Of a stretch of 64,000 bases of DNA, positions 1 through 11,305 are shown in pieces (the first letter of the stretch is position 1; every line of letters starts with the position of its first letter). The stretch is from Stagonosporopsis chrysanthemi (taxonomy: Eukaryota > Ascomycota > Dothideomycetes > Pleosporales > Didymellaceae), in assembly GCA_022560025.1 (NCBI GenBank), contig JAFISE010000013.1:124001-188000 (forward strand), written 5' to 3'. Made by a program: the position numbers and the translations under genes. Below the pieces are notes generated by a model that was given only the letters and a program-made list of their open reading frames with translations, searched no databases and was not told where the DNA came from.

Positions 1-223
1 GGTCGTTACGATGTGGTCTGCCCTCCTATCACTGCATGGGAGCTGCACAAAGCCTTTCCGGAATCGAAGTTGCATTGGGTATCCGACGCTGGACACAGCG
101 CGACGGTAAGTTCAGGTAATGTGGGATAGCTTCTCGTGGTTTACTAACTGATTGTAGGAACCGGGAACAAAGAAGAAGCTCATTGAAGTATGCGCAGAAT
201 ATGCGGGTCAGTCGTTGACATAG
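1..223 (+). CDS. Proline iminopeptidase, 3' end only (partial)
   Basis: The last 56 codons of an alpha/beta-hydrolase of peptidase family S33, which removes N-terminal proline from peptides. The window opens in frame with GRYDVVCPP, carrying the acidic residue of the catalytic triad, and continues to WVSDAGHSA, carrying the catalytic histidine. Both blocks are typical of prolyl aminopeptidases. A 52-bp intron (106-157, gtaagt...ttgtag, branch site actaac at 143-148) splits the end. The second exon (158-223) reads through to a TAG at 221-223. The 5' part lies outside the window, so the nucleophile serine cannot be checked. It converges on the catalase gene with 243 bp between the stop codons. 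Confidence 0.8.
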
Positions 224-466
224 AATCGGTCAAGGTAGTCTGTTACGTTACCGTTGAGTAAGTACATATACGAGCCTCGAACAACGAGCTTCAGCGAAGG
301 CATTCGAAGACTCTTATCTAGTTGTTGTAGACGGAGTAGTCATACCATGAAGCTTCATTATCTTTCATCCTTGCATGAAAACAGAGATAAGATTAGCTGA
401 GTTTCTCTCAGCCACAATGTCATTGCTACATTACTACATAATGTATGATATTGGGGTATCCTCCGC

Positions 467-2788
467 TTAGTACGCAACCATCGTGCTCAAACCAGCAAGC
501 TCGCGCTCAAAGTTCTTGTGCTGCGAGATAGCAAAGGTGTACTGCCCGACAAAGTCAGCAGCCTCATTTGCTACTTGTACAGCCTCCTTGAAGCCGTCAG
601 GTGACACCTTGGCGGCTGTGACAACACCGTAGCTGTTCTTGACATCGGTGCTGGTAGAGAACTCCATCTCGGGAAGCTCGACGCACTTCTTGATGAAGTT
701 GACACCTTCGCCGGTCGCGCCGATTGCCTTCAGGTGACCGAATGCCTCACGCACCCAGTGCACTGCACGCCCGCTCTTGGAGAGGGTGGCAATTGACTTT
801 GCACCACCGGGGACGAACACACTGTCGTACATTGTGGATCGCTGTCCTTCCAGGTGGTGGTCGGCGACCACACCACCGCTACTTTGGTCCTCGCCCTCAG
901 CATAGATCGCGTTCCTCCTAGGACTGATGGTGAATGGCAGAGCGCCCTGGGCGGTCAAGGCAGCCTTGATACCGTTGTAAGCCACCTTATCATAGCCATC
1001 GGCGATGAGGATGGCGACCATGCGTGTAGCAATGGTGGGCGTTGTAGGCAGGAAATCCATCTGGGACAGATTCTTGGCCTTCTTGTTATGCTTCTGGCGA
1101 GTTGCCTGCTGAGGAAGGTCGGCCCCAACCATCTCAGCAACGTTCTGAGCGAGCTCGAGGTTGATCTCGGCGATGCTCTCAACCATACGCTTGTACACTA
1201 CAGGGTCGTCGCAGTGGTCCAGCTCGAAAGCAAAAGCAGCCTGGACGTGACCCTGCTCGTGAGGAGACAAAGAGTTGTAGAAGAGCTCGGCCTGGTTCTT
1301 GTGCTCCTTGAACTTCTTGCTGTGGAGACGCTGCTTCATGCCCACAACCTTGGCAGGGTAGTCGATGTAAGCACCTTCCTGTTCGCTCGCAGGAGGGACT
1401 GATTCGAAACGATTAGGCCAGTAGTTGACCTTGCCCTTTGTTATAGTGTGGCGCATAGCACCATCACGGTTAAAGTTCATGACCGGGCAGACAGGCTTGT
1501 TGATAGGCAGCTCTTGCCAGTTGACTCCCAGACGCGAGAGTTGCGTGTCGTGGTAAGAGAAGTTACGACCCTGGAGAAGAGGATCATCGCTGTGGCCAAT
1601 ACCAGGCACAAGGTGCGATGTACAGAAAGCGACCTGCTCAGTTTGTGTGAAGTACTCATCAGGGTTCCTGTTGAGCTCGAGCTGACCGATGAATCGGACA
1701 GGGACCAGCTCCTCGGGCCAAACTTTTGTAGCATCGAGGATATCGAACTCAAACTGGTCTTCTTCGCCTTCCTTGATGGTCTGGATACCGAACTTCCACT
1801 TGGGGTAGGAGCCAGCCTCGATGGCTTGCCACAGATCTTTGCGATGGAAGTCGGGGTCCTGGCCAGCGATCTTGAGCGCCTCGTCCCAAACGAAGCTGTG
1901 AACACCTAGCTCAGGAACGAAGTGAAACTTGACGAAATGTCTCTCGCCCTTGTCGTTGATGAGTGTGTAAGTGTTGACTCCGAATCCTTGCATCATACGG
2001 TACGATCGTGGAATGGTACGGTCGGACATGGCCCAGAATTGCATGTGCGTACTCTCTGGATGGAGGTGCATCATGTCCCAAAAGTTGTTGTGAGCAGTTT
2101 GTGCCTGGGGAATCTCGCTGTCAGGCTCAGGCTTGCCAGCGTGAATGACGTCGGGAAACTTCATCGCGTCCTTGGGCGGAGTCAGTCACTTTCTGTTATT
2201 TACAATCCTACTAGGACTAACCTGGATGAAGAAAACAGGAATATTGTTGCCGACAATATCAAAATTGCCCTCCTCGGTATAAAATTTCACTGCAAATCCA
2301 CGGACATCTCGGACTGTGTCTGCTGAACCACGGCTTCCAAGGACGGTGGAGAATCGAAGGAAGACTGGTGTCTCGCGTGATGTATCGGTCAGGATACCAG
2401 CCTTGGAGACATCTGCGGCGGACTCGTTCAGGGTAAATTTTCCGAAGGCGCCAGCGCCGCGTGCATGGACAACTCGCTCAGGAATACGCTCGTGATCAAA
2501 GCGGTGAATCTGCAGAGATTAACTTTCGCCACCCAGAAAGACAGGGAGACAACGCACCTTCTCACGACCGAATGAATCCTCCAAAAGCTGGGGACCCTGC
2601 TTGTCGTCGCTGACAACAGCGAGCCAGTGATCGGTGTCATTCTGCTTGACGCCGTAGTCGCTTGTGATCATGTGGCTCCCTTCGTGGACGTCCTTGGTGA
2701 CCGCGCTCAACTGCGCGACCTTCTTGTTCTGTACGCCAGCCATGCTTTTGGCCTTTTCAGTGATATTTCCGAGAATTTCTGATGCCAT
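467..2788 (-). CDS. catA: Large-subunit catalase with C-terminal DJ-1/PfpI-like domain
   Basis: Breaks hydrogen peroxide into water and oxygen with haem. Three exons, 2788-2558, 2509-2222 and 2170-467, joined across introns of 48 and 51 bp, give 740 residues, the size of fungal and HPII-type large catalases. Catalytic His is at about 92 (RVVHARGAG), active-site Asn at 165-166 (VGNNIPVFF) and the haem-ligand Tyr at about 379 (NFSYHDTQLSRLG). From about residue 550 the protein continues into a flavodoxin-like DJ-1/PfpI domain. The N-terminus (MASEILGNITEKAK) shows no signal peptide. This favours the intracellular, spore-associated CatA type over the secreted type, so the symbol is a class assignment by inference. 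A TATA-like element lies about 50 bp upstream. No damage seen. Confidence 0.93.
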
Positions 2789-2834
2789 CTTGGTAATGCA
2801 GAAAGGACAAGTGCCTTCCGTTGACAGAAGAGGG

Positions 2835-2843
2835 CCTTATATC
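2835..2843 (-). promoter_or_regulatory. TATA-like element of the catalase gene
   Basis: The minus strand reads gatataagg here, about 50 bp before the catalase ATG at 2788. Position and orientation fit a core promoter, but no transcript start can be read from sequence alone. Confidence 0.35.
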
Positions 2844-4380
2844 CTATCGCGTTTGCATTACAATGGCAGTAGCGTGTATGGACATGTTGTGTTTTCAAAC
2901 GTCATAACGACGTTCTTCGATGAACTGCCGACCCACCCCCTGCTACATTGAGCTCTGAGGCCGCAATTTTGTAACTCATAACGGCGCGACAAGCGGTGAG
3001 CAACCAATGAGGGCTAAGATAATGTTAAGGCTACTGCGTATCTGGCAGAAACGCATGTTGATCTGACTGCCGAACGACGTCGATGTGGCCATAGATATCA
3101 CAACATTGTCATGCTGTCTTTCTAGATTCCCCATGCTGAACAACAATGGCTATGCCCAACCCAGAACAAGCTTTGTCCAGATTCTGTGCACGAAGCCCTG
3201 TCGTGACGGGCTCTCTTAAGTAGGAAAAAAGTAGCTCAACCAGGACGGCCATTCTTTGACCATTGAAGACAAGGCGGCGGTCTAGACGGGTTTGAAGTCT
3301 TGGTGTTTGCGCAGGATAGTTCTGAGCATCCAGTGTCTCTTCTTACGCGATGTCATAGCATTTCTCTTTGACGGATATGAGAGGCAGCTGGCGTGCGCTG
3401 CGCTGGTGTGTCAGACTGACGATTCAAGTCTGACGTCAAGGCCTGATTGGGAACGCCCTTGCCCCGCTTGGCCTTCGTGCGCTAGGTGGTAAGTAAGCAG
3501 ACATAATGAATCGTAAAACGACCCGCAATGAGTTGCAAAGTGAAACGCATCTTTCCACGAGGTGGCATAACGACCACATATCACTTATTGGCTGCGACGG
3601 GACGGAGAGATAGATAATCACGTGCAGACCATGACGACCAAATATTCGAACCAATGAGATCAGAATGCCTAGCGAGAAAGATGGACAAGCGTAGACCATC
3701 CCACAAAGGCCGTTGGGAAGGCCCGCCAGCCACAGACGCCTTGCTCCGCTCTCAATGATTACAGCTGCACCAACGCGTGTGCGGCCTAGACGTGCGGCTT
3801 GGTCGGCGATCCTATCGGACGCGAAAGCCACACGCATTGCCAACGCAAAGCTTAAGCTCAAGAACGTTCGACGATTGAAGCAAATACACAAACTATGAGT
3901 GCTACATCCTGTGTCCGTGTTCACTTTCTTGCATTTTCGCGGGCTTGAAGGACATACCAGCCTGGCACACACCATGCAATACGGTAGTTACAGAGAGAAT
4001 ACTCGACAGGTTCGTGATACTGTATAGGCACTGCATAGGTTGACAGCTGAAGAGTACAGGCGGAGCTGCCAGCGCTTGCCCAGTGGCCGCCATTGGTTGG
4101 AATGATTATCCGCGCTCGACCTCGGAACGCCAGTAATCTTACGAACGGGAAACTCGGTTCAGCATGTTCTGCTAAGGATGGGATTCTGCATCCTAAACTC
4201 TTTATTTCGTGCGCTATGCATCATCATTCTTAAGCGAGAAGGAACTGCTCATGGGCTCTCGTCGTCTGTTCGCTGATCATTAGTGTGGACTAGGCCCAGA
4301 AATTGCGCTGTCGAGACACTGCTCCTGTAACCTAAAATGGTGCAATGCGGCGCGGATGCATGGTTCTTGCAAATGCAAGC

Positions 4381-4401
4381 CGCTGCTGCGATGCAGCAGC
4401 G
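4381..4401. repeat. Perfect 9-bp inverted repeat with a 3-nt loop
   Basis: CGCTGCTGC, then GAT, then GCAGCAGCG: the arms are exact reverse complements. It could fold into a tight GC-rich hairpin in RNA or form a palindromic protein site. It lies in non-coding DNA with no gene close by, and its function is unknown. Confidence 0.7.
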
Positions 4402-7397
4402 ATCGAATCGGGCATGCTGACAGCCTGGTGTCGCCTTGAACTGGATCGCACGAAGCGGCTAGGGTGTTAGACTTTGTGAAAGCTATCGAAAGTATCTTTG
4501 AGAGTGAGATCAACCTTAATAACAAAGATTTGTCGCCATGGGCCAGTTTGAGACGATCTTGATTGATGTTCAGAAGTCAGGTTGCTCTTGCGCACACTCT
4601 CGGCAGATCTGCAGGCTAGCGATTCAGCGAAGCCTTGAAGCAAAACTCAGCTTAAGGTTGTCTCTATGATCGACGCAAAGGCGCCACTGTGATGCTTTTA
4701 TCAAGGAGATCGGTGTTGAGTCAAATGTCTGCGAACAAACTTCGATCCTAGGCTACATGGCTACCAAATGGTGTGATTGGCACCTTGCAGATGTGAACTG
4801 CACAAGGTTGGTGAACGGCAGTGTAGATCCCGCAGCGCTGTCGTGAACAACAATGACAGCAATTCCGCAGATCCCCGGAGTCTCGACACCGAAGACGTTC
4901 CGTTTTTCGTGATGACCGGCGCCAGTAAAATTTTGGACTTATTACGGGCGTCTCGATCTCGATCGACCGAACTGATGCACGCTTGTGACCGCAGAGGTAC
5001 CGAAATATTTACGAGCGGCAAGTAGAATCGGAGAATTGTTGTTGCAAAATTCCACGCCACGAAACCCATATCCATCTTTGGTCGGTTTCAAACGAAGTTC
5101 GGTAGTGGACATTGAGGTTTCGCTTCGAGACCTGCCGCGCAACTCGAAATCTAACGTGTCTGTCTACATTTGACCAAACAACAATGAAACAAATGTGGTC
5201 TGCCGAGAAATGACGGCCCAAACAAATGGTGCATGGCAGGCTTTCAACTCGCGCAAGACATGAGCTCCGAATCCCGAGTGTTTTAGCTTCGATGGAGGTC
5301 TTCATAGTAGATCAGCACAAGCTTTGCAGGGCAATCGTTGGTTGTGGGATTGTGCTACCTGTGACCACCGAAAACATTTTGAATGTATTTCATCACCTCC
5401 TGTCTTTGACTTGTCCGTAGCATAAGCAGGTCGGATGATGGAATTTGGCAAGCCAGTACTCCGTGTACCCGCACAGCTTAGCAGCATGACAAGAACGGCC
5501 AAGTCGTGAACTGTCGTGTCTTTATGCTAGGTGGAGCTCAAGGCGGATCAAGTATCAATCTGTCGATCATTACGGAGCAGCTGCGCTATACCATTGTTCG
5601 TTCGGTGCTGGGTAAACAAGTACCGTTTCCTGGCCTTGTGACAGCCGTGAGCGCGAGAATGCGGGTAGTGCTTTCTCATGGCCGACAACGCGAGACTGAT
5701 GTGTCCGAGCTGCTCGTATCACGCCGGGCCGATGAGCTAGGCCGCATTCAGAAGTGGTCTGAGATCCCTGCTGCCGTTGAGGTACGCGAGGCGCGAGTGA
5801 CAGGCGACACAGCATATGTCGGGCTGCCTTTGTATCGCGAAATTGTGTCCACAAAAGTTTTTTGAGACGTGAGATTGGCGCAGATGACCTTCTCCTTTTC
5901 CATTGCATACGCTCTGGCCGTAGGGGAAGTGGAGCCGCCCAGACACGTCAGTCTGCTCCTGTTTGGCCGACAAGATGCATGGTCGACGAATCCCGAGCAT
6001 GCAGCTGAGTTTATACATTCAATTACAGCCTCGTGATGCAGCAGTCACCCACGCGGGAGTGGCAGTTGTTGTCGGCTTATCAATCTCGACGGAGCAGAAT
6101 CGACGTCGACTCTGATTCGCAATGAGGGGCCACGAGGATGTGATCTGGCCTCTCCGTGCTCAATTTCGGTGTTTGCTTGGGAGATGCCTCATTGAGAAGA
6201 ATTCTGGAGACTGTCGTCATGCTTTGCTGTGTGCAGCTGTCCTAGACCGTGCGCTGGGCCCATGCAAGGACAGCTCTCTATTGCCAGCAACAGTGTTGTA
6301 CCCGAGTCTGTTGACATGTTGGAGCTGGTACAAACACACGAGTGTGATGACCATGCCATCCGAGTGCTACTCCTCACCTTTGGCAAGAGACCTGTGTAGC
6401 GACCGGGGTGCCATGTGTGAATGCAGGCTAGACCAGGGGGCGCTCCAGCCACGGCCGGACGAAAGATGTTTCGAGTGCCCTCCGCAATCGATGAAGCATT
6501 TGGAGGCAGGCGGAGGGCGAACTGGTGCGCAGGAACACGCCGAGGGAGAGCCCGGGGGCAGGTGAGGCTCTATAATTATATAGACCAAACAAGCAGCTGC
6601 ATTATCGCTGTCCCTGGAGCCGTCTGAGGCGGGCTCCACAGGGCATTGCCGCACACCCAGGGTGCGTGTTTGCTGGCAGCTTCGCACCGCAGGGCTGATC
6701 AGTTACTGAGTGCATCCATGCTTCGCAGCCGTCCAGCAGCGTGCGCGACAGGAGTGGGCGGGCTCTCTTCCGCGTGATCTGCGTGCTAGAGGGCGGCATA
6801 GCGTTTGCACGGCCGGCTAATGTTGGGGCGTGTGGCCGCCTGTCTGTATCGACGATAGCCCGAATCAAGCGCGCAGGGCGCTGTGATGGGCCGGCCGCTG
6901 GCCGATGGCCGCTGGCGAGGCCGTGGTGCGAGTGCGCGGCAGCGCCAATTTGAAAGGCCCCATCGCTGGCCTTGGGCCATGGGCCCCACTGGCGCGCCGG
7001 CTGTTTCTTGCTCGAATGCCGCCGTGCTCAGGCGGACCCTGACCGTTGCGGTCGAGGTCGCTGTGCGCGAGGGGCGCGGACGCGGTGAACGAGGGAGCAG
7101 CAGCAGCTTGCTGCACGGCCGACGTCGAAGGACAGCGGCGCTCTGCGCGTCCAGGTGCTGCGATTGGGCGAGGCGTCGTGCAGCAGACGCTGGCGGTCGG
7201 GCAGGGGGACCCCGGCTGCTGCGATCCCTGCCTGCATAGGCGTGAAAGGCTAACGCTCCGCTATGTACGTCTGTCCTTGCCTTTCCGGACGGGGCCAACG
7301 GCTGTACACGACTGTCGCACTCTCGTTGCAAACGGCAGCGGCAGCAATCTAACATCTTTCGAGAGGTACCGTCAGTCCGGCTCGCTGCGATGTTTGT

Positions 7398-7407
7398 CTT
7401 ATAAAAC
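7398..7407 (+). promoter_or_regulatory. TATA box upstream of the 48-residue Cys/His gene
   Basis: A clear cttataaaac element in otherwise GC-rich DNA. It is followed by a pyrimidine-rich tract (ctctcttgctgcccg), the usual arrangement of strong filamentous-fungal promoters. The first ATG after it, at 7859, starts the Cys/His protein. Confidence 0.5.
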
Positions 7408-7858
7408 TCTCTTGCTGCCCGCGTCTGCCCCTTTGGCCCTCTGGACCTCTGGAACGCTCCTACCACTCTCGCCCGCCCGCTTCGTTTGGCTCTGCGCTGC
7501 TCGGCTGTCCTCTAGCTCCAGCTGGCGAGCTACCTGCCTGCTGCTCCACAACCCGCGCTGCCCTTGGTGAAGCCCCAGCTTCCGCCTCATCTGCTGCCAG
7601 ACGCCCACCCGGCGCGTCCCACGCCCGCCCTGCCCACTGCCTCCCCCTTTTGCACTCGTCGAGCTGCGCTCCGCCTGTGTTGTTGGCGCCCTCGAGTGCC
7701 TGCCTGCCGTCTGCGACGACCCCCGTAGCAGCTCCCTGCTGCCCGGCCAATCAGCGCGCCCGCCCTGTCACCCCGCCTCCAGCCCCAGCGCCGCCCGCAC
7801 AAGGCGCCCCCCGCCGTGCCACGCGCCGTGCCTGCCCGCGCTTGCCAACAACATCACC
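7408..7858 (+). promoter_or_regulatory. Long C/T-rich, ATG-free 5' leader
   Basis: About 450 nt between the TATA box and the start at 7859 contain no ATG at all and are heavily enriched in C and T. Absence of upstream start codons over this length is unlikely by chance and fits a long mRNA leader (possibly with an intron) feeding ribosomes to the first ATG. This is inferred from sequence only. Confidence 0.45.
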
Positions 7859-8005
7859 ATGTGCACCAAGGTCGTGCACCAGTACAGCTGCGGCCACTCG
7901 ACGACAGACAAGGCCCCGTGTGCTGCGTCGAGAGGCGGCCCCTGCGGCGTCAACAATGTCAAGACCGTCAAGCACGACGAGAAGTGCGACCACTGCGACC
8001 GGTAG
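7859..8005 (+). CDS. Small 48-residue Cys/His protein, conserved fungal type
   Basis: A single-exon frame beginning MCTKVVHQYSCGHSTTDKAP in a good start context (acatcaccATG) and ending KCDHCDR before TAG at 8003-8005. Cys and His fall at 2, 7, 11, 13, 21, 29, 39, 43, 45 and 46, including YSCGH and a C-x2-C pair, so a zinc-bound mini-fold is likely. I recall similar short proteins that start MC.K....YSCGH in other ascomycetes, but know of no proven function. Nearly every codon ends in C or G, unlike the gene-poor DNA before it. It has its own TATA box and ATG-free leader. Splicing from within the last codons (gtagag at 8002) to an AG near 8084 is an alternative end. Confidence 0.7.
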   Translation: MCTKVVHQYSCGHSTTDKAPCAASRGGPCGVNNVKTVKHDEKCDHCDR

Positions 8006-8030
8006 AGGTACAGAGGTACAGAGGTACAGG
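8006..8030 (+). repeat. Short tandem repeat, unit aggtacag
   Basis: Three copies of an 8-9 bp unit (aggtacag/aggtacaga) directly follow the stop codon of the small Cys/His gene. Each copy carries a GTACAG that could act as a splice donor or acceptor, so it blurs the 3' end of that gene. Confidence 0.6.
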
Positions 8031-10027
8031 CCCTTTCCGCGGCCCTCCCCGCGTCACACCTGTCTGACAAGCCCGCCCTGCAGCATCCTACCACGGTTAT
8101 GATCGAGACGATACCCCATGATGGCCGGTGACACTCCGCCCCCCCATCTGTTGCTGCTGCGCGCGGCATGCGTCGCTCGACCCCTCCCTGCTGGGCATAG
8201 CGAGCTCCCACGTCCTCGTTCGAGCCACAGGCTGCATTTCACGGCGTCACGGGCACAAAAGTATTGGCGTTTAATGGGCATTGGGATATCTTAGGGTCTT
8301 GGACATTGCGAGTCCGGCGTTTGGAATACAGGTTGGTGTTGCCTGGCACTTCCCACCTTGTCTTACTCATACACTTCTTTCCTCGTCTTTGGATACGGGC
8401 ACACCTTAATTGGATCGCGCGACGCGCAGACAGAGAGCTTTCTTGATCTCTTTTCATTTCCGTTTCGCCATTTCTATACCACCATATTTCTACCTGTGCG
8501 CCCTGGCTAAATGAAGCCACGCGGCGGGGAAGGCAGCCAGACAGAAGCAAGTCATCTAATTCAAATGCGCTCGAGCGAGAGCTCGACCGCTCTGGACCTG
8601 AGCAGTCATACTTTGACCGTTGAGTTCGCCTGTGCATCGCGCCTATCTGCGGAATGTTGACTCCAGGCCAATCAAGCAAGGCTGATCTGCCCTACAGTAT
8701 GCACCACCGTTTCTCGCCAATCGACGTTATTTACGCCCCTCCAGACTGTGTGCGACAATTGCAGTCGTTACCAAGACCTGTGAGACTAGGCTCAACATAC
8801 TTAACTTCCGTCAACTGCTATTCCATTTGCTCCTCTGCGTCAGATAGAATGCCAAGTCTGGCTGCACCACTCGGGCTGAGCACATGTCGAATTGGAACTT
8901 GCGAGTCTTCACAAGACAAATGTTCCATTTCGATTGGGCTATCAGTGGCTGTAGCAAGTCAAAGACGGCCCGAGAAGCGACAGTCTACCTCGCAGTACTT
9001 TGACATATCGAAAAGACACGAGCCGAGGCCGTGTCCCAGTCGTCTACCACTCAAATATGAGCCGAAGCCTGCCAAGCGACAAGGATGGCCATAGACCTTT
9101 CGTACAAGGAACCCTTCCCGGGACAAAGCCCAAAGCAGCAGCAAGGGCGTTGGGCTCTCATGTGGTTCTGCGGCCGTGGCGCGTGTCGTATACACGACTG
9201 GAATGATCTCCATGCAGCCGAGAATGAGATACATGCGGAGTCGATATGCACAAGCGTCCCAATCTGGCACCATGCAGATTCAAGAGTTGAGAAGGGGTTT
9301 GCCAACTTTTCGCAATAATGCGGTATGGCGGCCTGGAATGTCTGAGGAAAGAGAACGGTAAACAAGCTATGACATAGATCACAAACGAATGTGTTTTGAG
9401 GTGTACGGCAAGCGCTTGCTATGCTGAACGGCTGAGGTTGAGCTGTTCGATAGTGCTGATTGGCCCGATGGTACAATTTGCGCCTATTTGAAATAATGAA
9501 TACGTTTTCTGCCGCGACGCCGAGCCCGAGCTTACTTGCACCCGCTGCTTTACCCCCTAGCTCGACCCTATGTGGTTCATCTTTGGTGGGCTTTCAACGG
9601 TGATCTGCAGCATGGGCATTCAGACATGAGCCATGAGCCATGCAAAAACGCCATGCGGCTCTGACTCTACCTTGATATAGGTCTCATTTAACAGAGACTG
9701 TTTCATATTTGATACTGTGCTCAATATACTTCCATGTACCTACGTAGCCACAGTACATGGCACGTGCGTCTCGCGGGGTAGTTTTCGACGTCGACAGAAG
9801 GAGACACAGGTCGGACAGGGAGGCCATGCAGACACAGATGCATAGTCACATCTGTTGCATGAATTGTACCTTGTTGGATGGTGTGATGGGGCGGCGGCGG
9901 CGGCGCTGCCGCTCTGTGGTCGGCAGGTCGGGCGTCATTTTTCCTAAACTCGGTGGTCGCTTCCCCATTGGGCAGTCCGTGGACGCGTTTCTCCTTCGTT
10001 ACCCCAGCCCAACGCTGCGTCAACGCA
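8031..10027. other. Intergenic, 2 kb
   Basis: No supported gene. Frames here (for example 8654-9094 plus, 9051-9476 minus) lack recognisable domains. Short direct repeats occur, such as tgagccatgagccatg near 9627. The last few hundred bases should hold the MDM12 promoter. No clear TATA box. Confidence 0.4.
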
Positions 10028-11305
10028 ATGTCGGTTGATATCAACTGGGACACAATCACAGGCGGCGCAGATGGTTCCGCCCGCGCAGAAAAGATACGCG
10101 CTTTCATTCATGACCGATTTCAGCAGGTGACGTTGCCGAGGTTCATACGCTCTGTCCACGTTCACTCGTTTGATTTCGGCAGCGTGCCTCCTATAATCGA
10201 AATTAAGGACATATGCGATCCCCTTCCGGACTTCTATGAGGAAGACGAAGAGCACTCGGACGAGGAGGAGGATGACGATGATGGTGATGGCGCCGATGAG
10301 CCACAGGTGGACGCCAATGGATATACGAAACACCCTTCAAAGGACCGTCATGCACGCGACACAGGCAGGGATCAAGTCCAGACTGCAAATCGTACATCCA
10401 GACAACCAAGTATAGCGCCATCCTATATCAACACAAGACCGACTGCGTTCAGATATCCAACTGAGCAGCTGGGGGCTCATCTGTTCCCAAGAGTCTCCAC
10501 ACCAGGTATTCCCGGTGGAACTTCCAACCTCAACTATTTCCACCTCCCCCTGAGTGCAGGACTCTCAGGTGCTACGACACCATTAGCTGCGGTAGCAGGT
10601 GCCCAGATACAGGGCTGGCTCGACGGTCGGCCTACGACACCGACCAACAAGCGCCTCCACCATGCGGTTTCTATGAATTCCTTAACGTTGACGCCGCAAT
10701 CAAATCCAGACCCAAGCACACGACCATCGTCACAGCACAAATACGACGAGGAACGGATGAGCCCCCTTGCTGAGTCCCATGGGTCCTCTTCGCAACATGG
10801 TTCTGAAGGAACGTCGTCACCGACACCGCCCCGCATGCGTGAGAAGAGCCCAGAGGATCTTCAAGTTGTGACACATGTGCAATACTCCGGAGACATCAAG
10901 ATGTCGTTGACGGCTGAGATCCTGCTGGACTACCCCATGCCAAGCTTTGTGGGCATTCCACTGAAACTCAACATTACCGGACTCACTTTCGACGGTGTGG
11001 CCATCCTGGCGTACATCAAAAAGCGAGCTCATTTTTGTTTCCTCTCGCCTGATGATGCAGATGCCTTGGTCGGCCGCGAAACTCTTCAAGCAGAATTACA
11101 AGGCCAAGAATCCACCCTTACACAACGCCTGAAAATTGGTGGTCTCTTGGAGAACATCAAAGTGGAGAGTGAGATTGGAGGCCAAGGTGGCGGAAAGCAG
11201 GTGCTCAAGAACGTAGGAAAGGTGGAGTCGTTTGTCCTAGAACAGGTCAGGCGAATCTTTGAAGATGAATTCGTCTATCCAAGCTTCTGGACATTCCTGG
11301 TTTGA
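10028..11305 (+). CDS. mdm12: Mdm12, ERMES complex subunit
   Basis: Mitochondrial distribution and morphology protein 12. With Mmm1, Mdm34 and Mdm10 it forms the ER-mitochondria tether, and its SMP domain carries phospholipids. Single exon, 425 residues. It starts MSVDINWDTITGG, the family N-terminus; the ATG at 10028 is chosen over an in-frame ATG at 9953 because homologues begin here. The SMP domain is split, as in other filamentous fungi: an N-terminal half (residues 1-70), then an acidic low-complexity insert (about 69-90, runs of Asp and Glu) and a Ser/Thr/Pro-rich linker to about 280, then the C-terminal half with VTHVQYSGDIKMSLTAEILL and the closing FVYPSFWTFLV. It acts at the cytosolic ER-outer membrane contact. 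No defects. Confidence 0.95.
   Translation: MSVDINWDTITGGADGSARAEKIRAFIHDRFQQVTLPRFIRSVHVHSFDFGSVPPIIEIKDICDPLPDFYEEDEEHSDEEEDDDDGDGADEPQVDANGYTKHPSKDRHARDTGRDQVQTANRTSRQPSIAPSYINTRPTAFRYPTEQLGAHLFPRVSTPGIPGGTSNLNYFHLPLSAGLSGATTPLAAVAGAQIQGWLDGRPTTPTNKRLHHAVSMNSLTLTPQSNPDPSTRPSSQHKYDEERMSPLAESHGSSSQHGSEGTSSPTPPRMREKSPEDLQVVTHVQYSGDIKMSLTAEILLDYPMPSFVGIPLKLNITGLTFDGVAILAYIKKRAHFCFLSPDDADALVGRETLQAELQGQESTLTQRLKIGGLLENIKVESEIGGQGGGKQVLKNVGKVESFVLEQVRRIFEDEFVYPSFWTFLV

Larger units (their letters stand above)
2789..7397. other. Gene-poor stretch, 4.6 kb
   Basis: I find no open frame here with a recognisable domain, a good start context and consistent splice sites. The longest frames, such as 3436-3975 on the minus strand and 5506-5865 on the plus strand, have random-looking composition rich in Arg, Ser and Cys. 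Base composition shifts from mixed to clearly GC-rich after about 6400, approaching the small Cys/His gene. One perfect inverted repeat is listed separately. The stretch may hold regulatory DNA for the catalase and for the 48-residue gene, or unrecognised non-coding RNA. Confidence 0.5.

Noticed and set aside
854..1909. Plus-strand frames of 150-180 codons
   Set aside because: Antisense to the catalase third exon.
3436..3975. 179-codon minus-strand frame
   Set aside because: Composition is random-looking, no domain, no splice or promoter context.
6786..7466. 226-codon minus-strand frame
   Set aside because: Open only because the DNA is GC-rich; Arg/Ala/Pro-rich without features, and antisense to the promoter of the small Cys/His gene.
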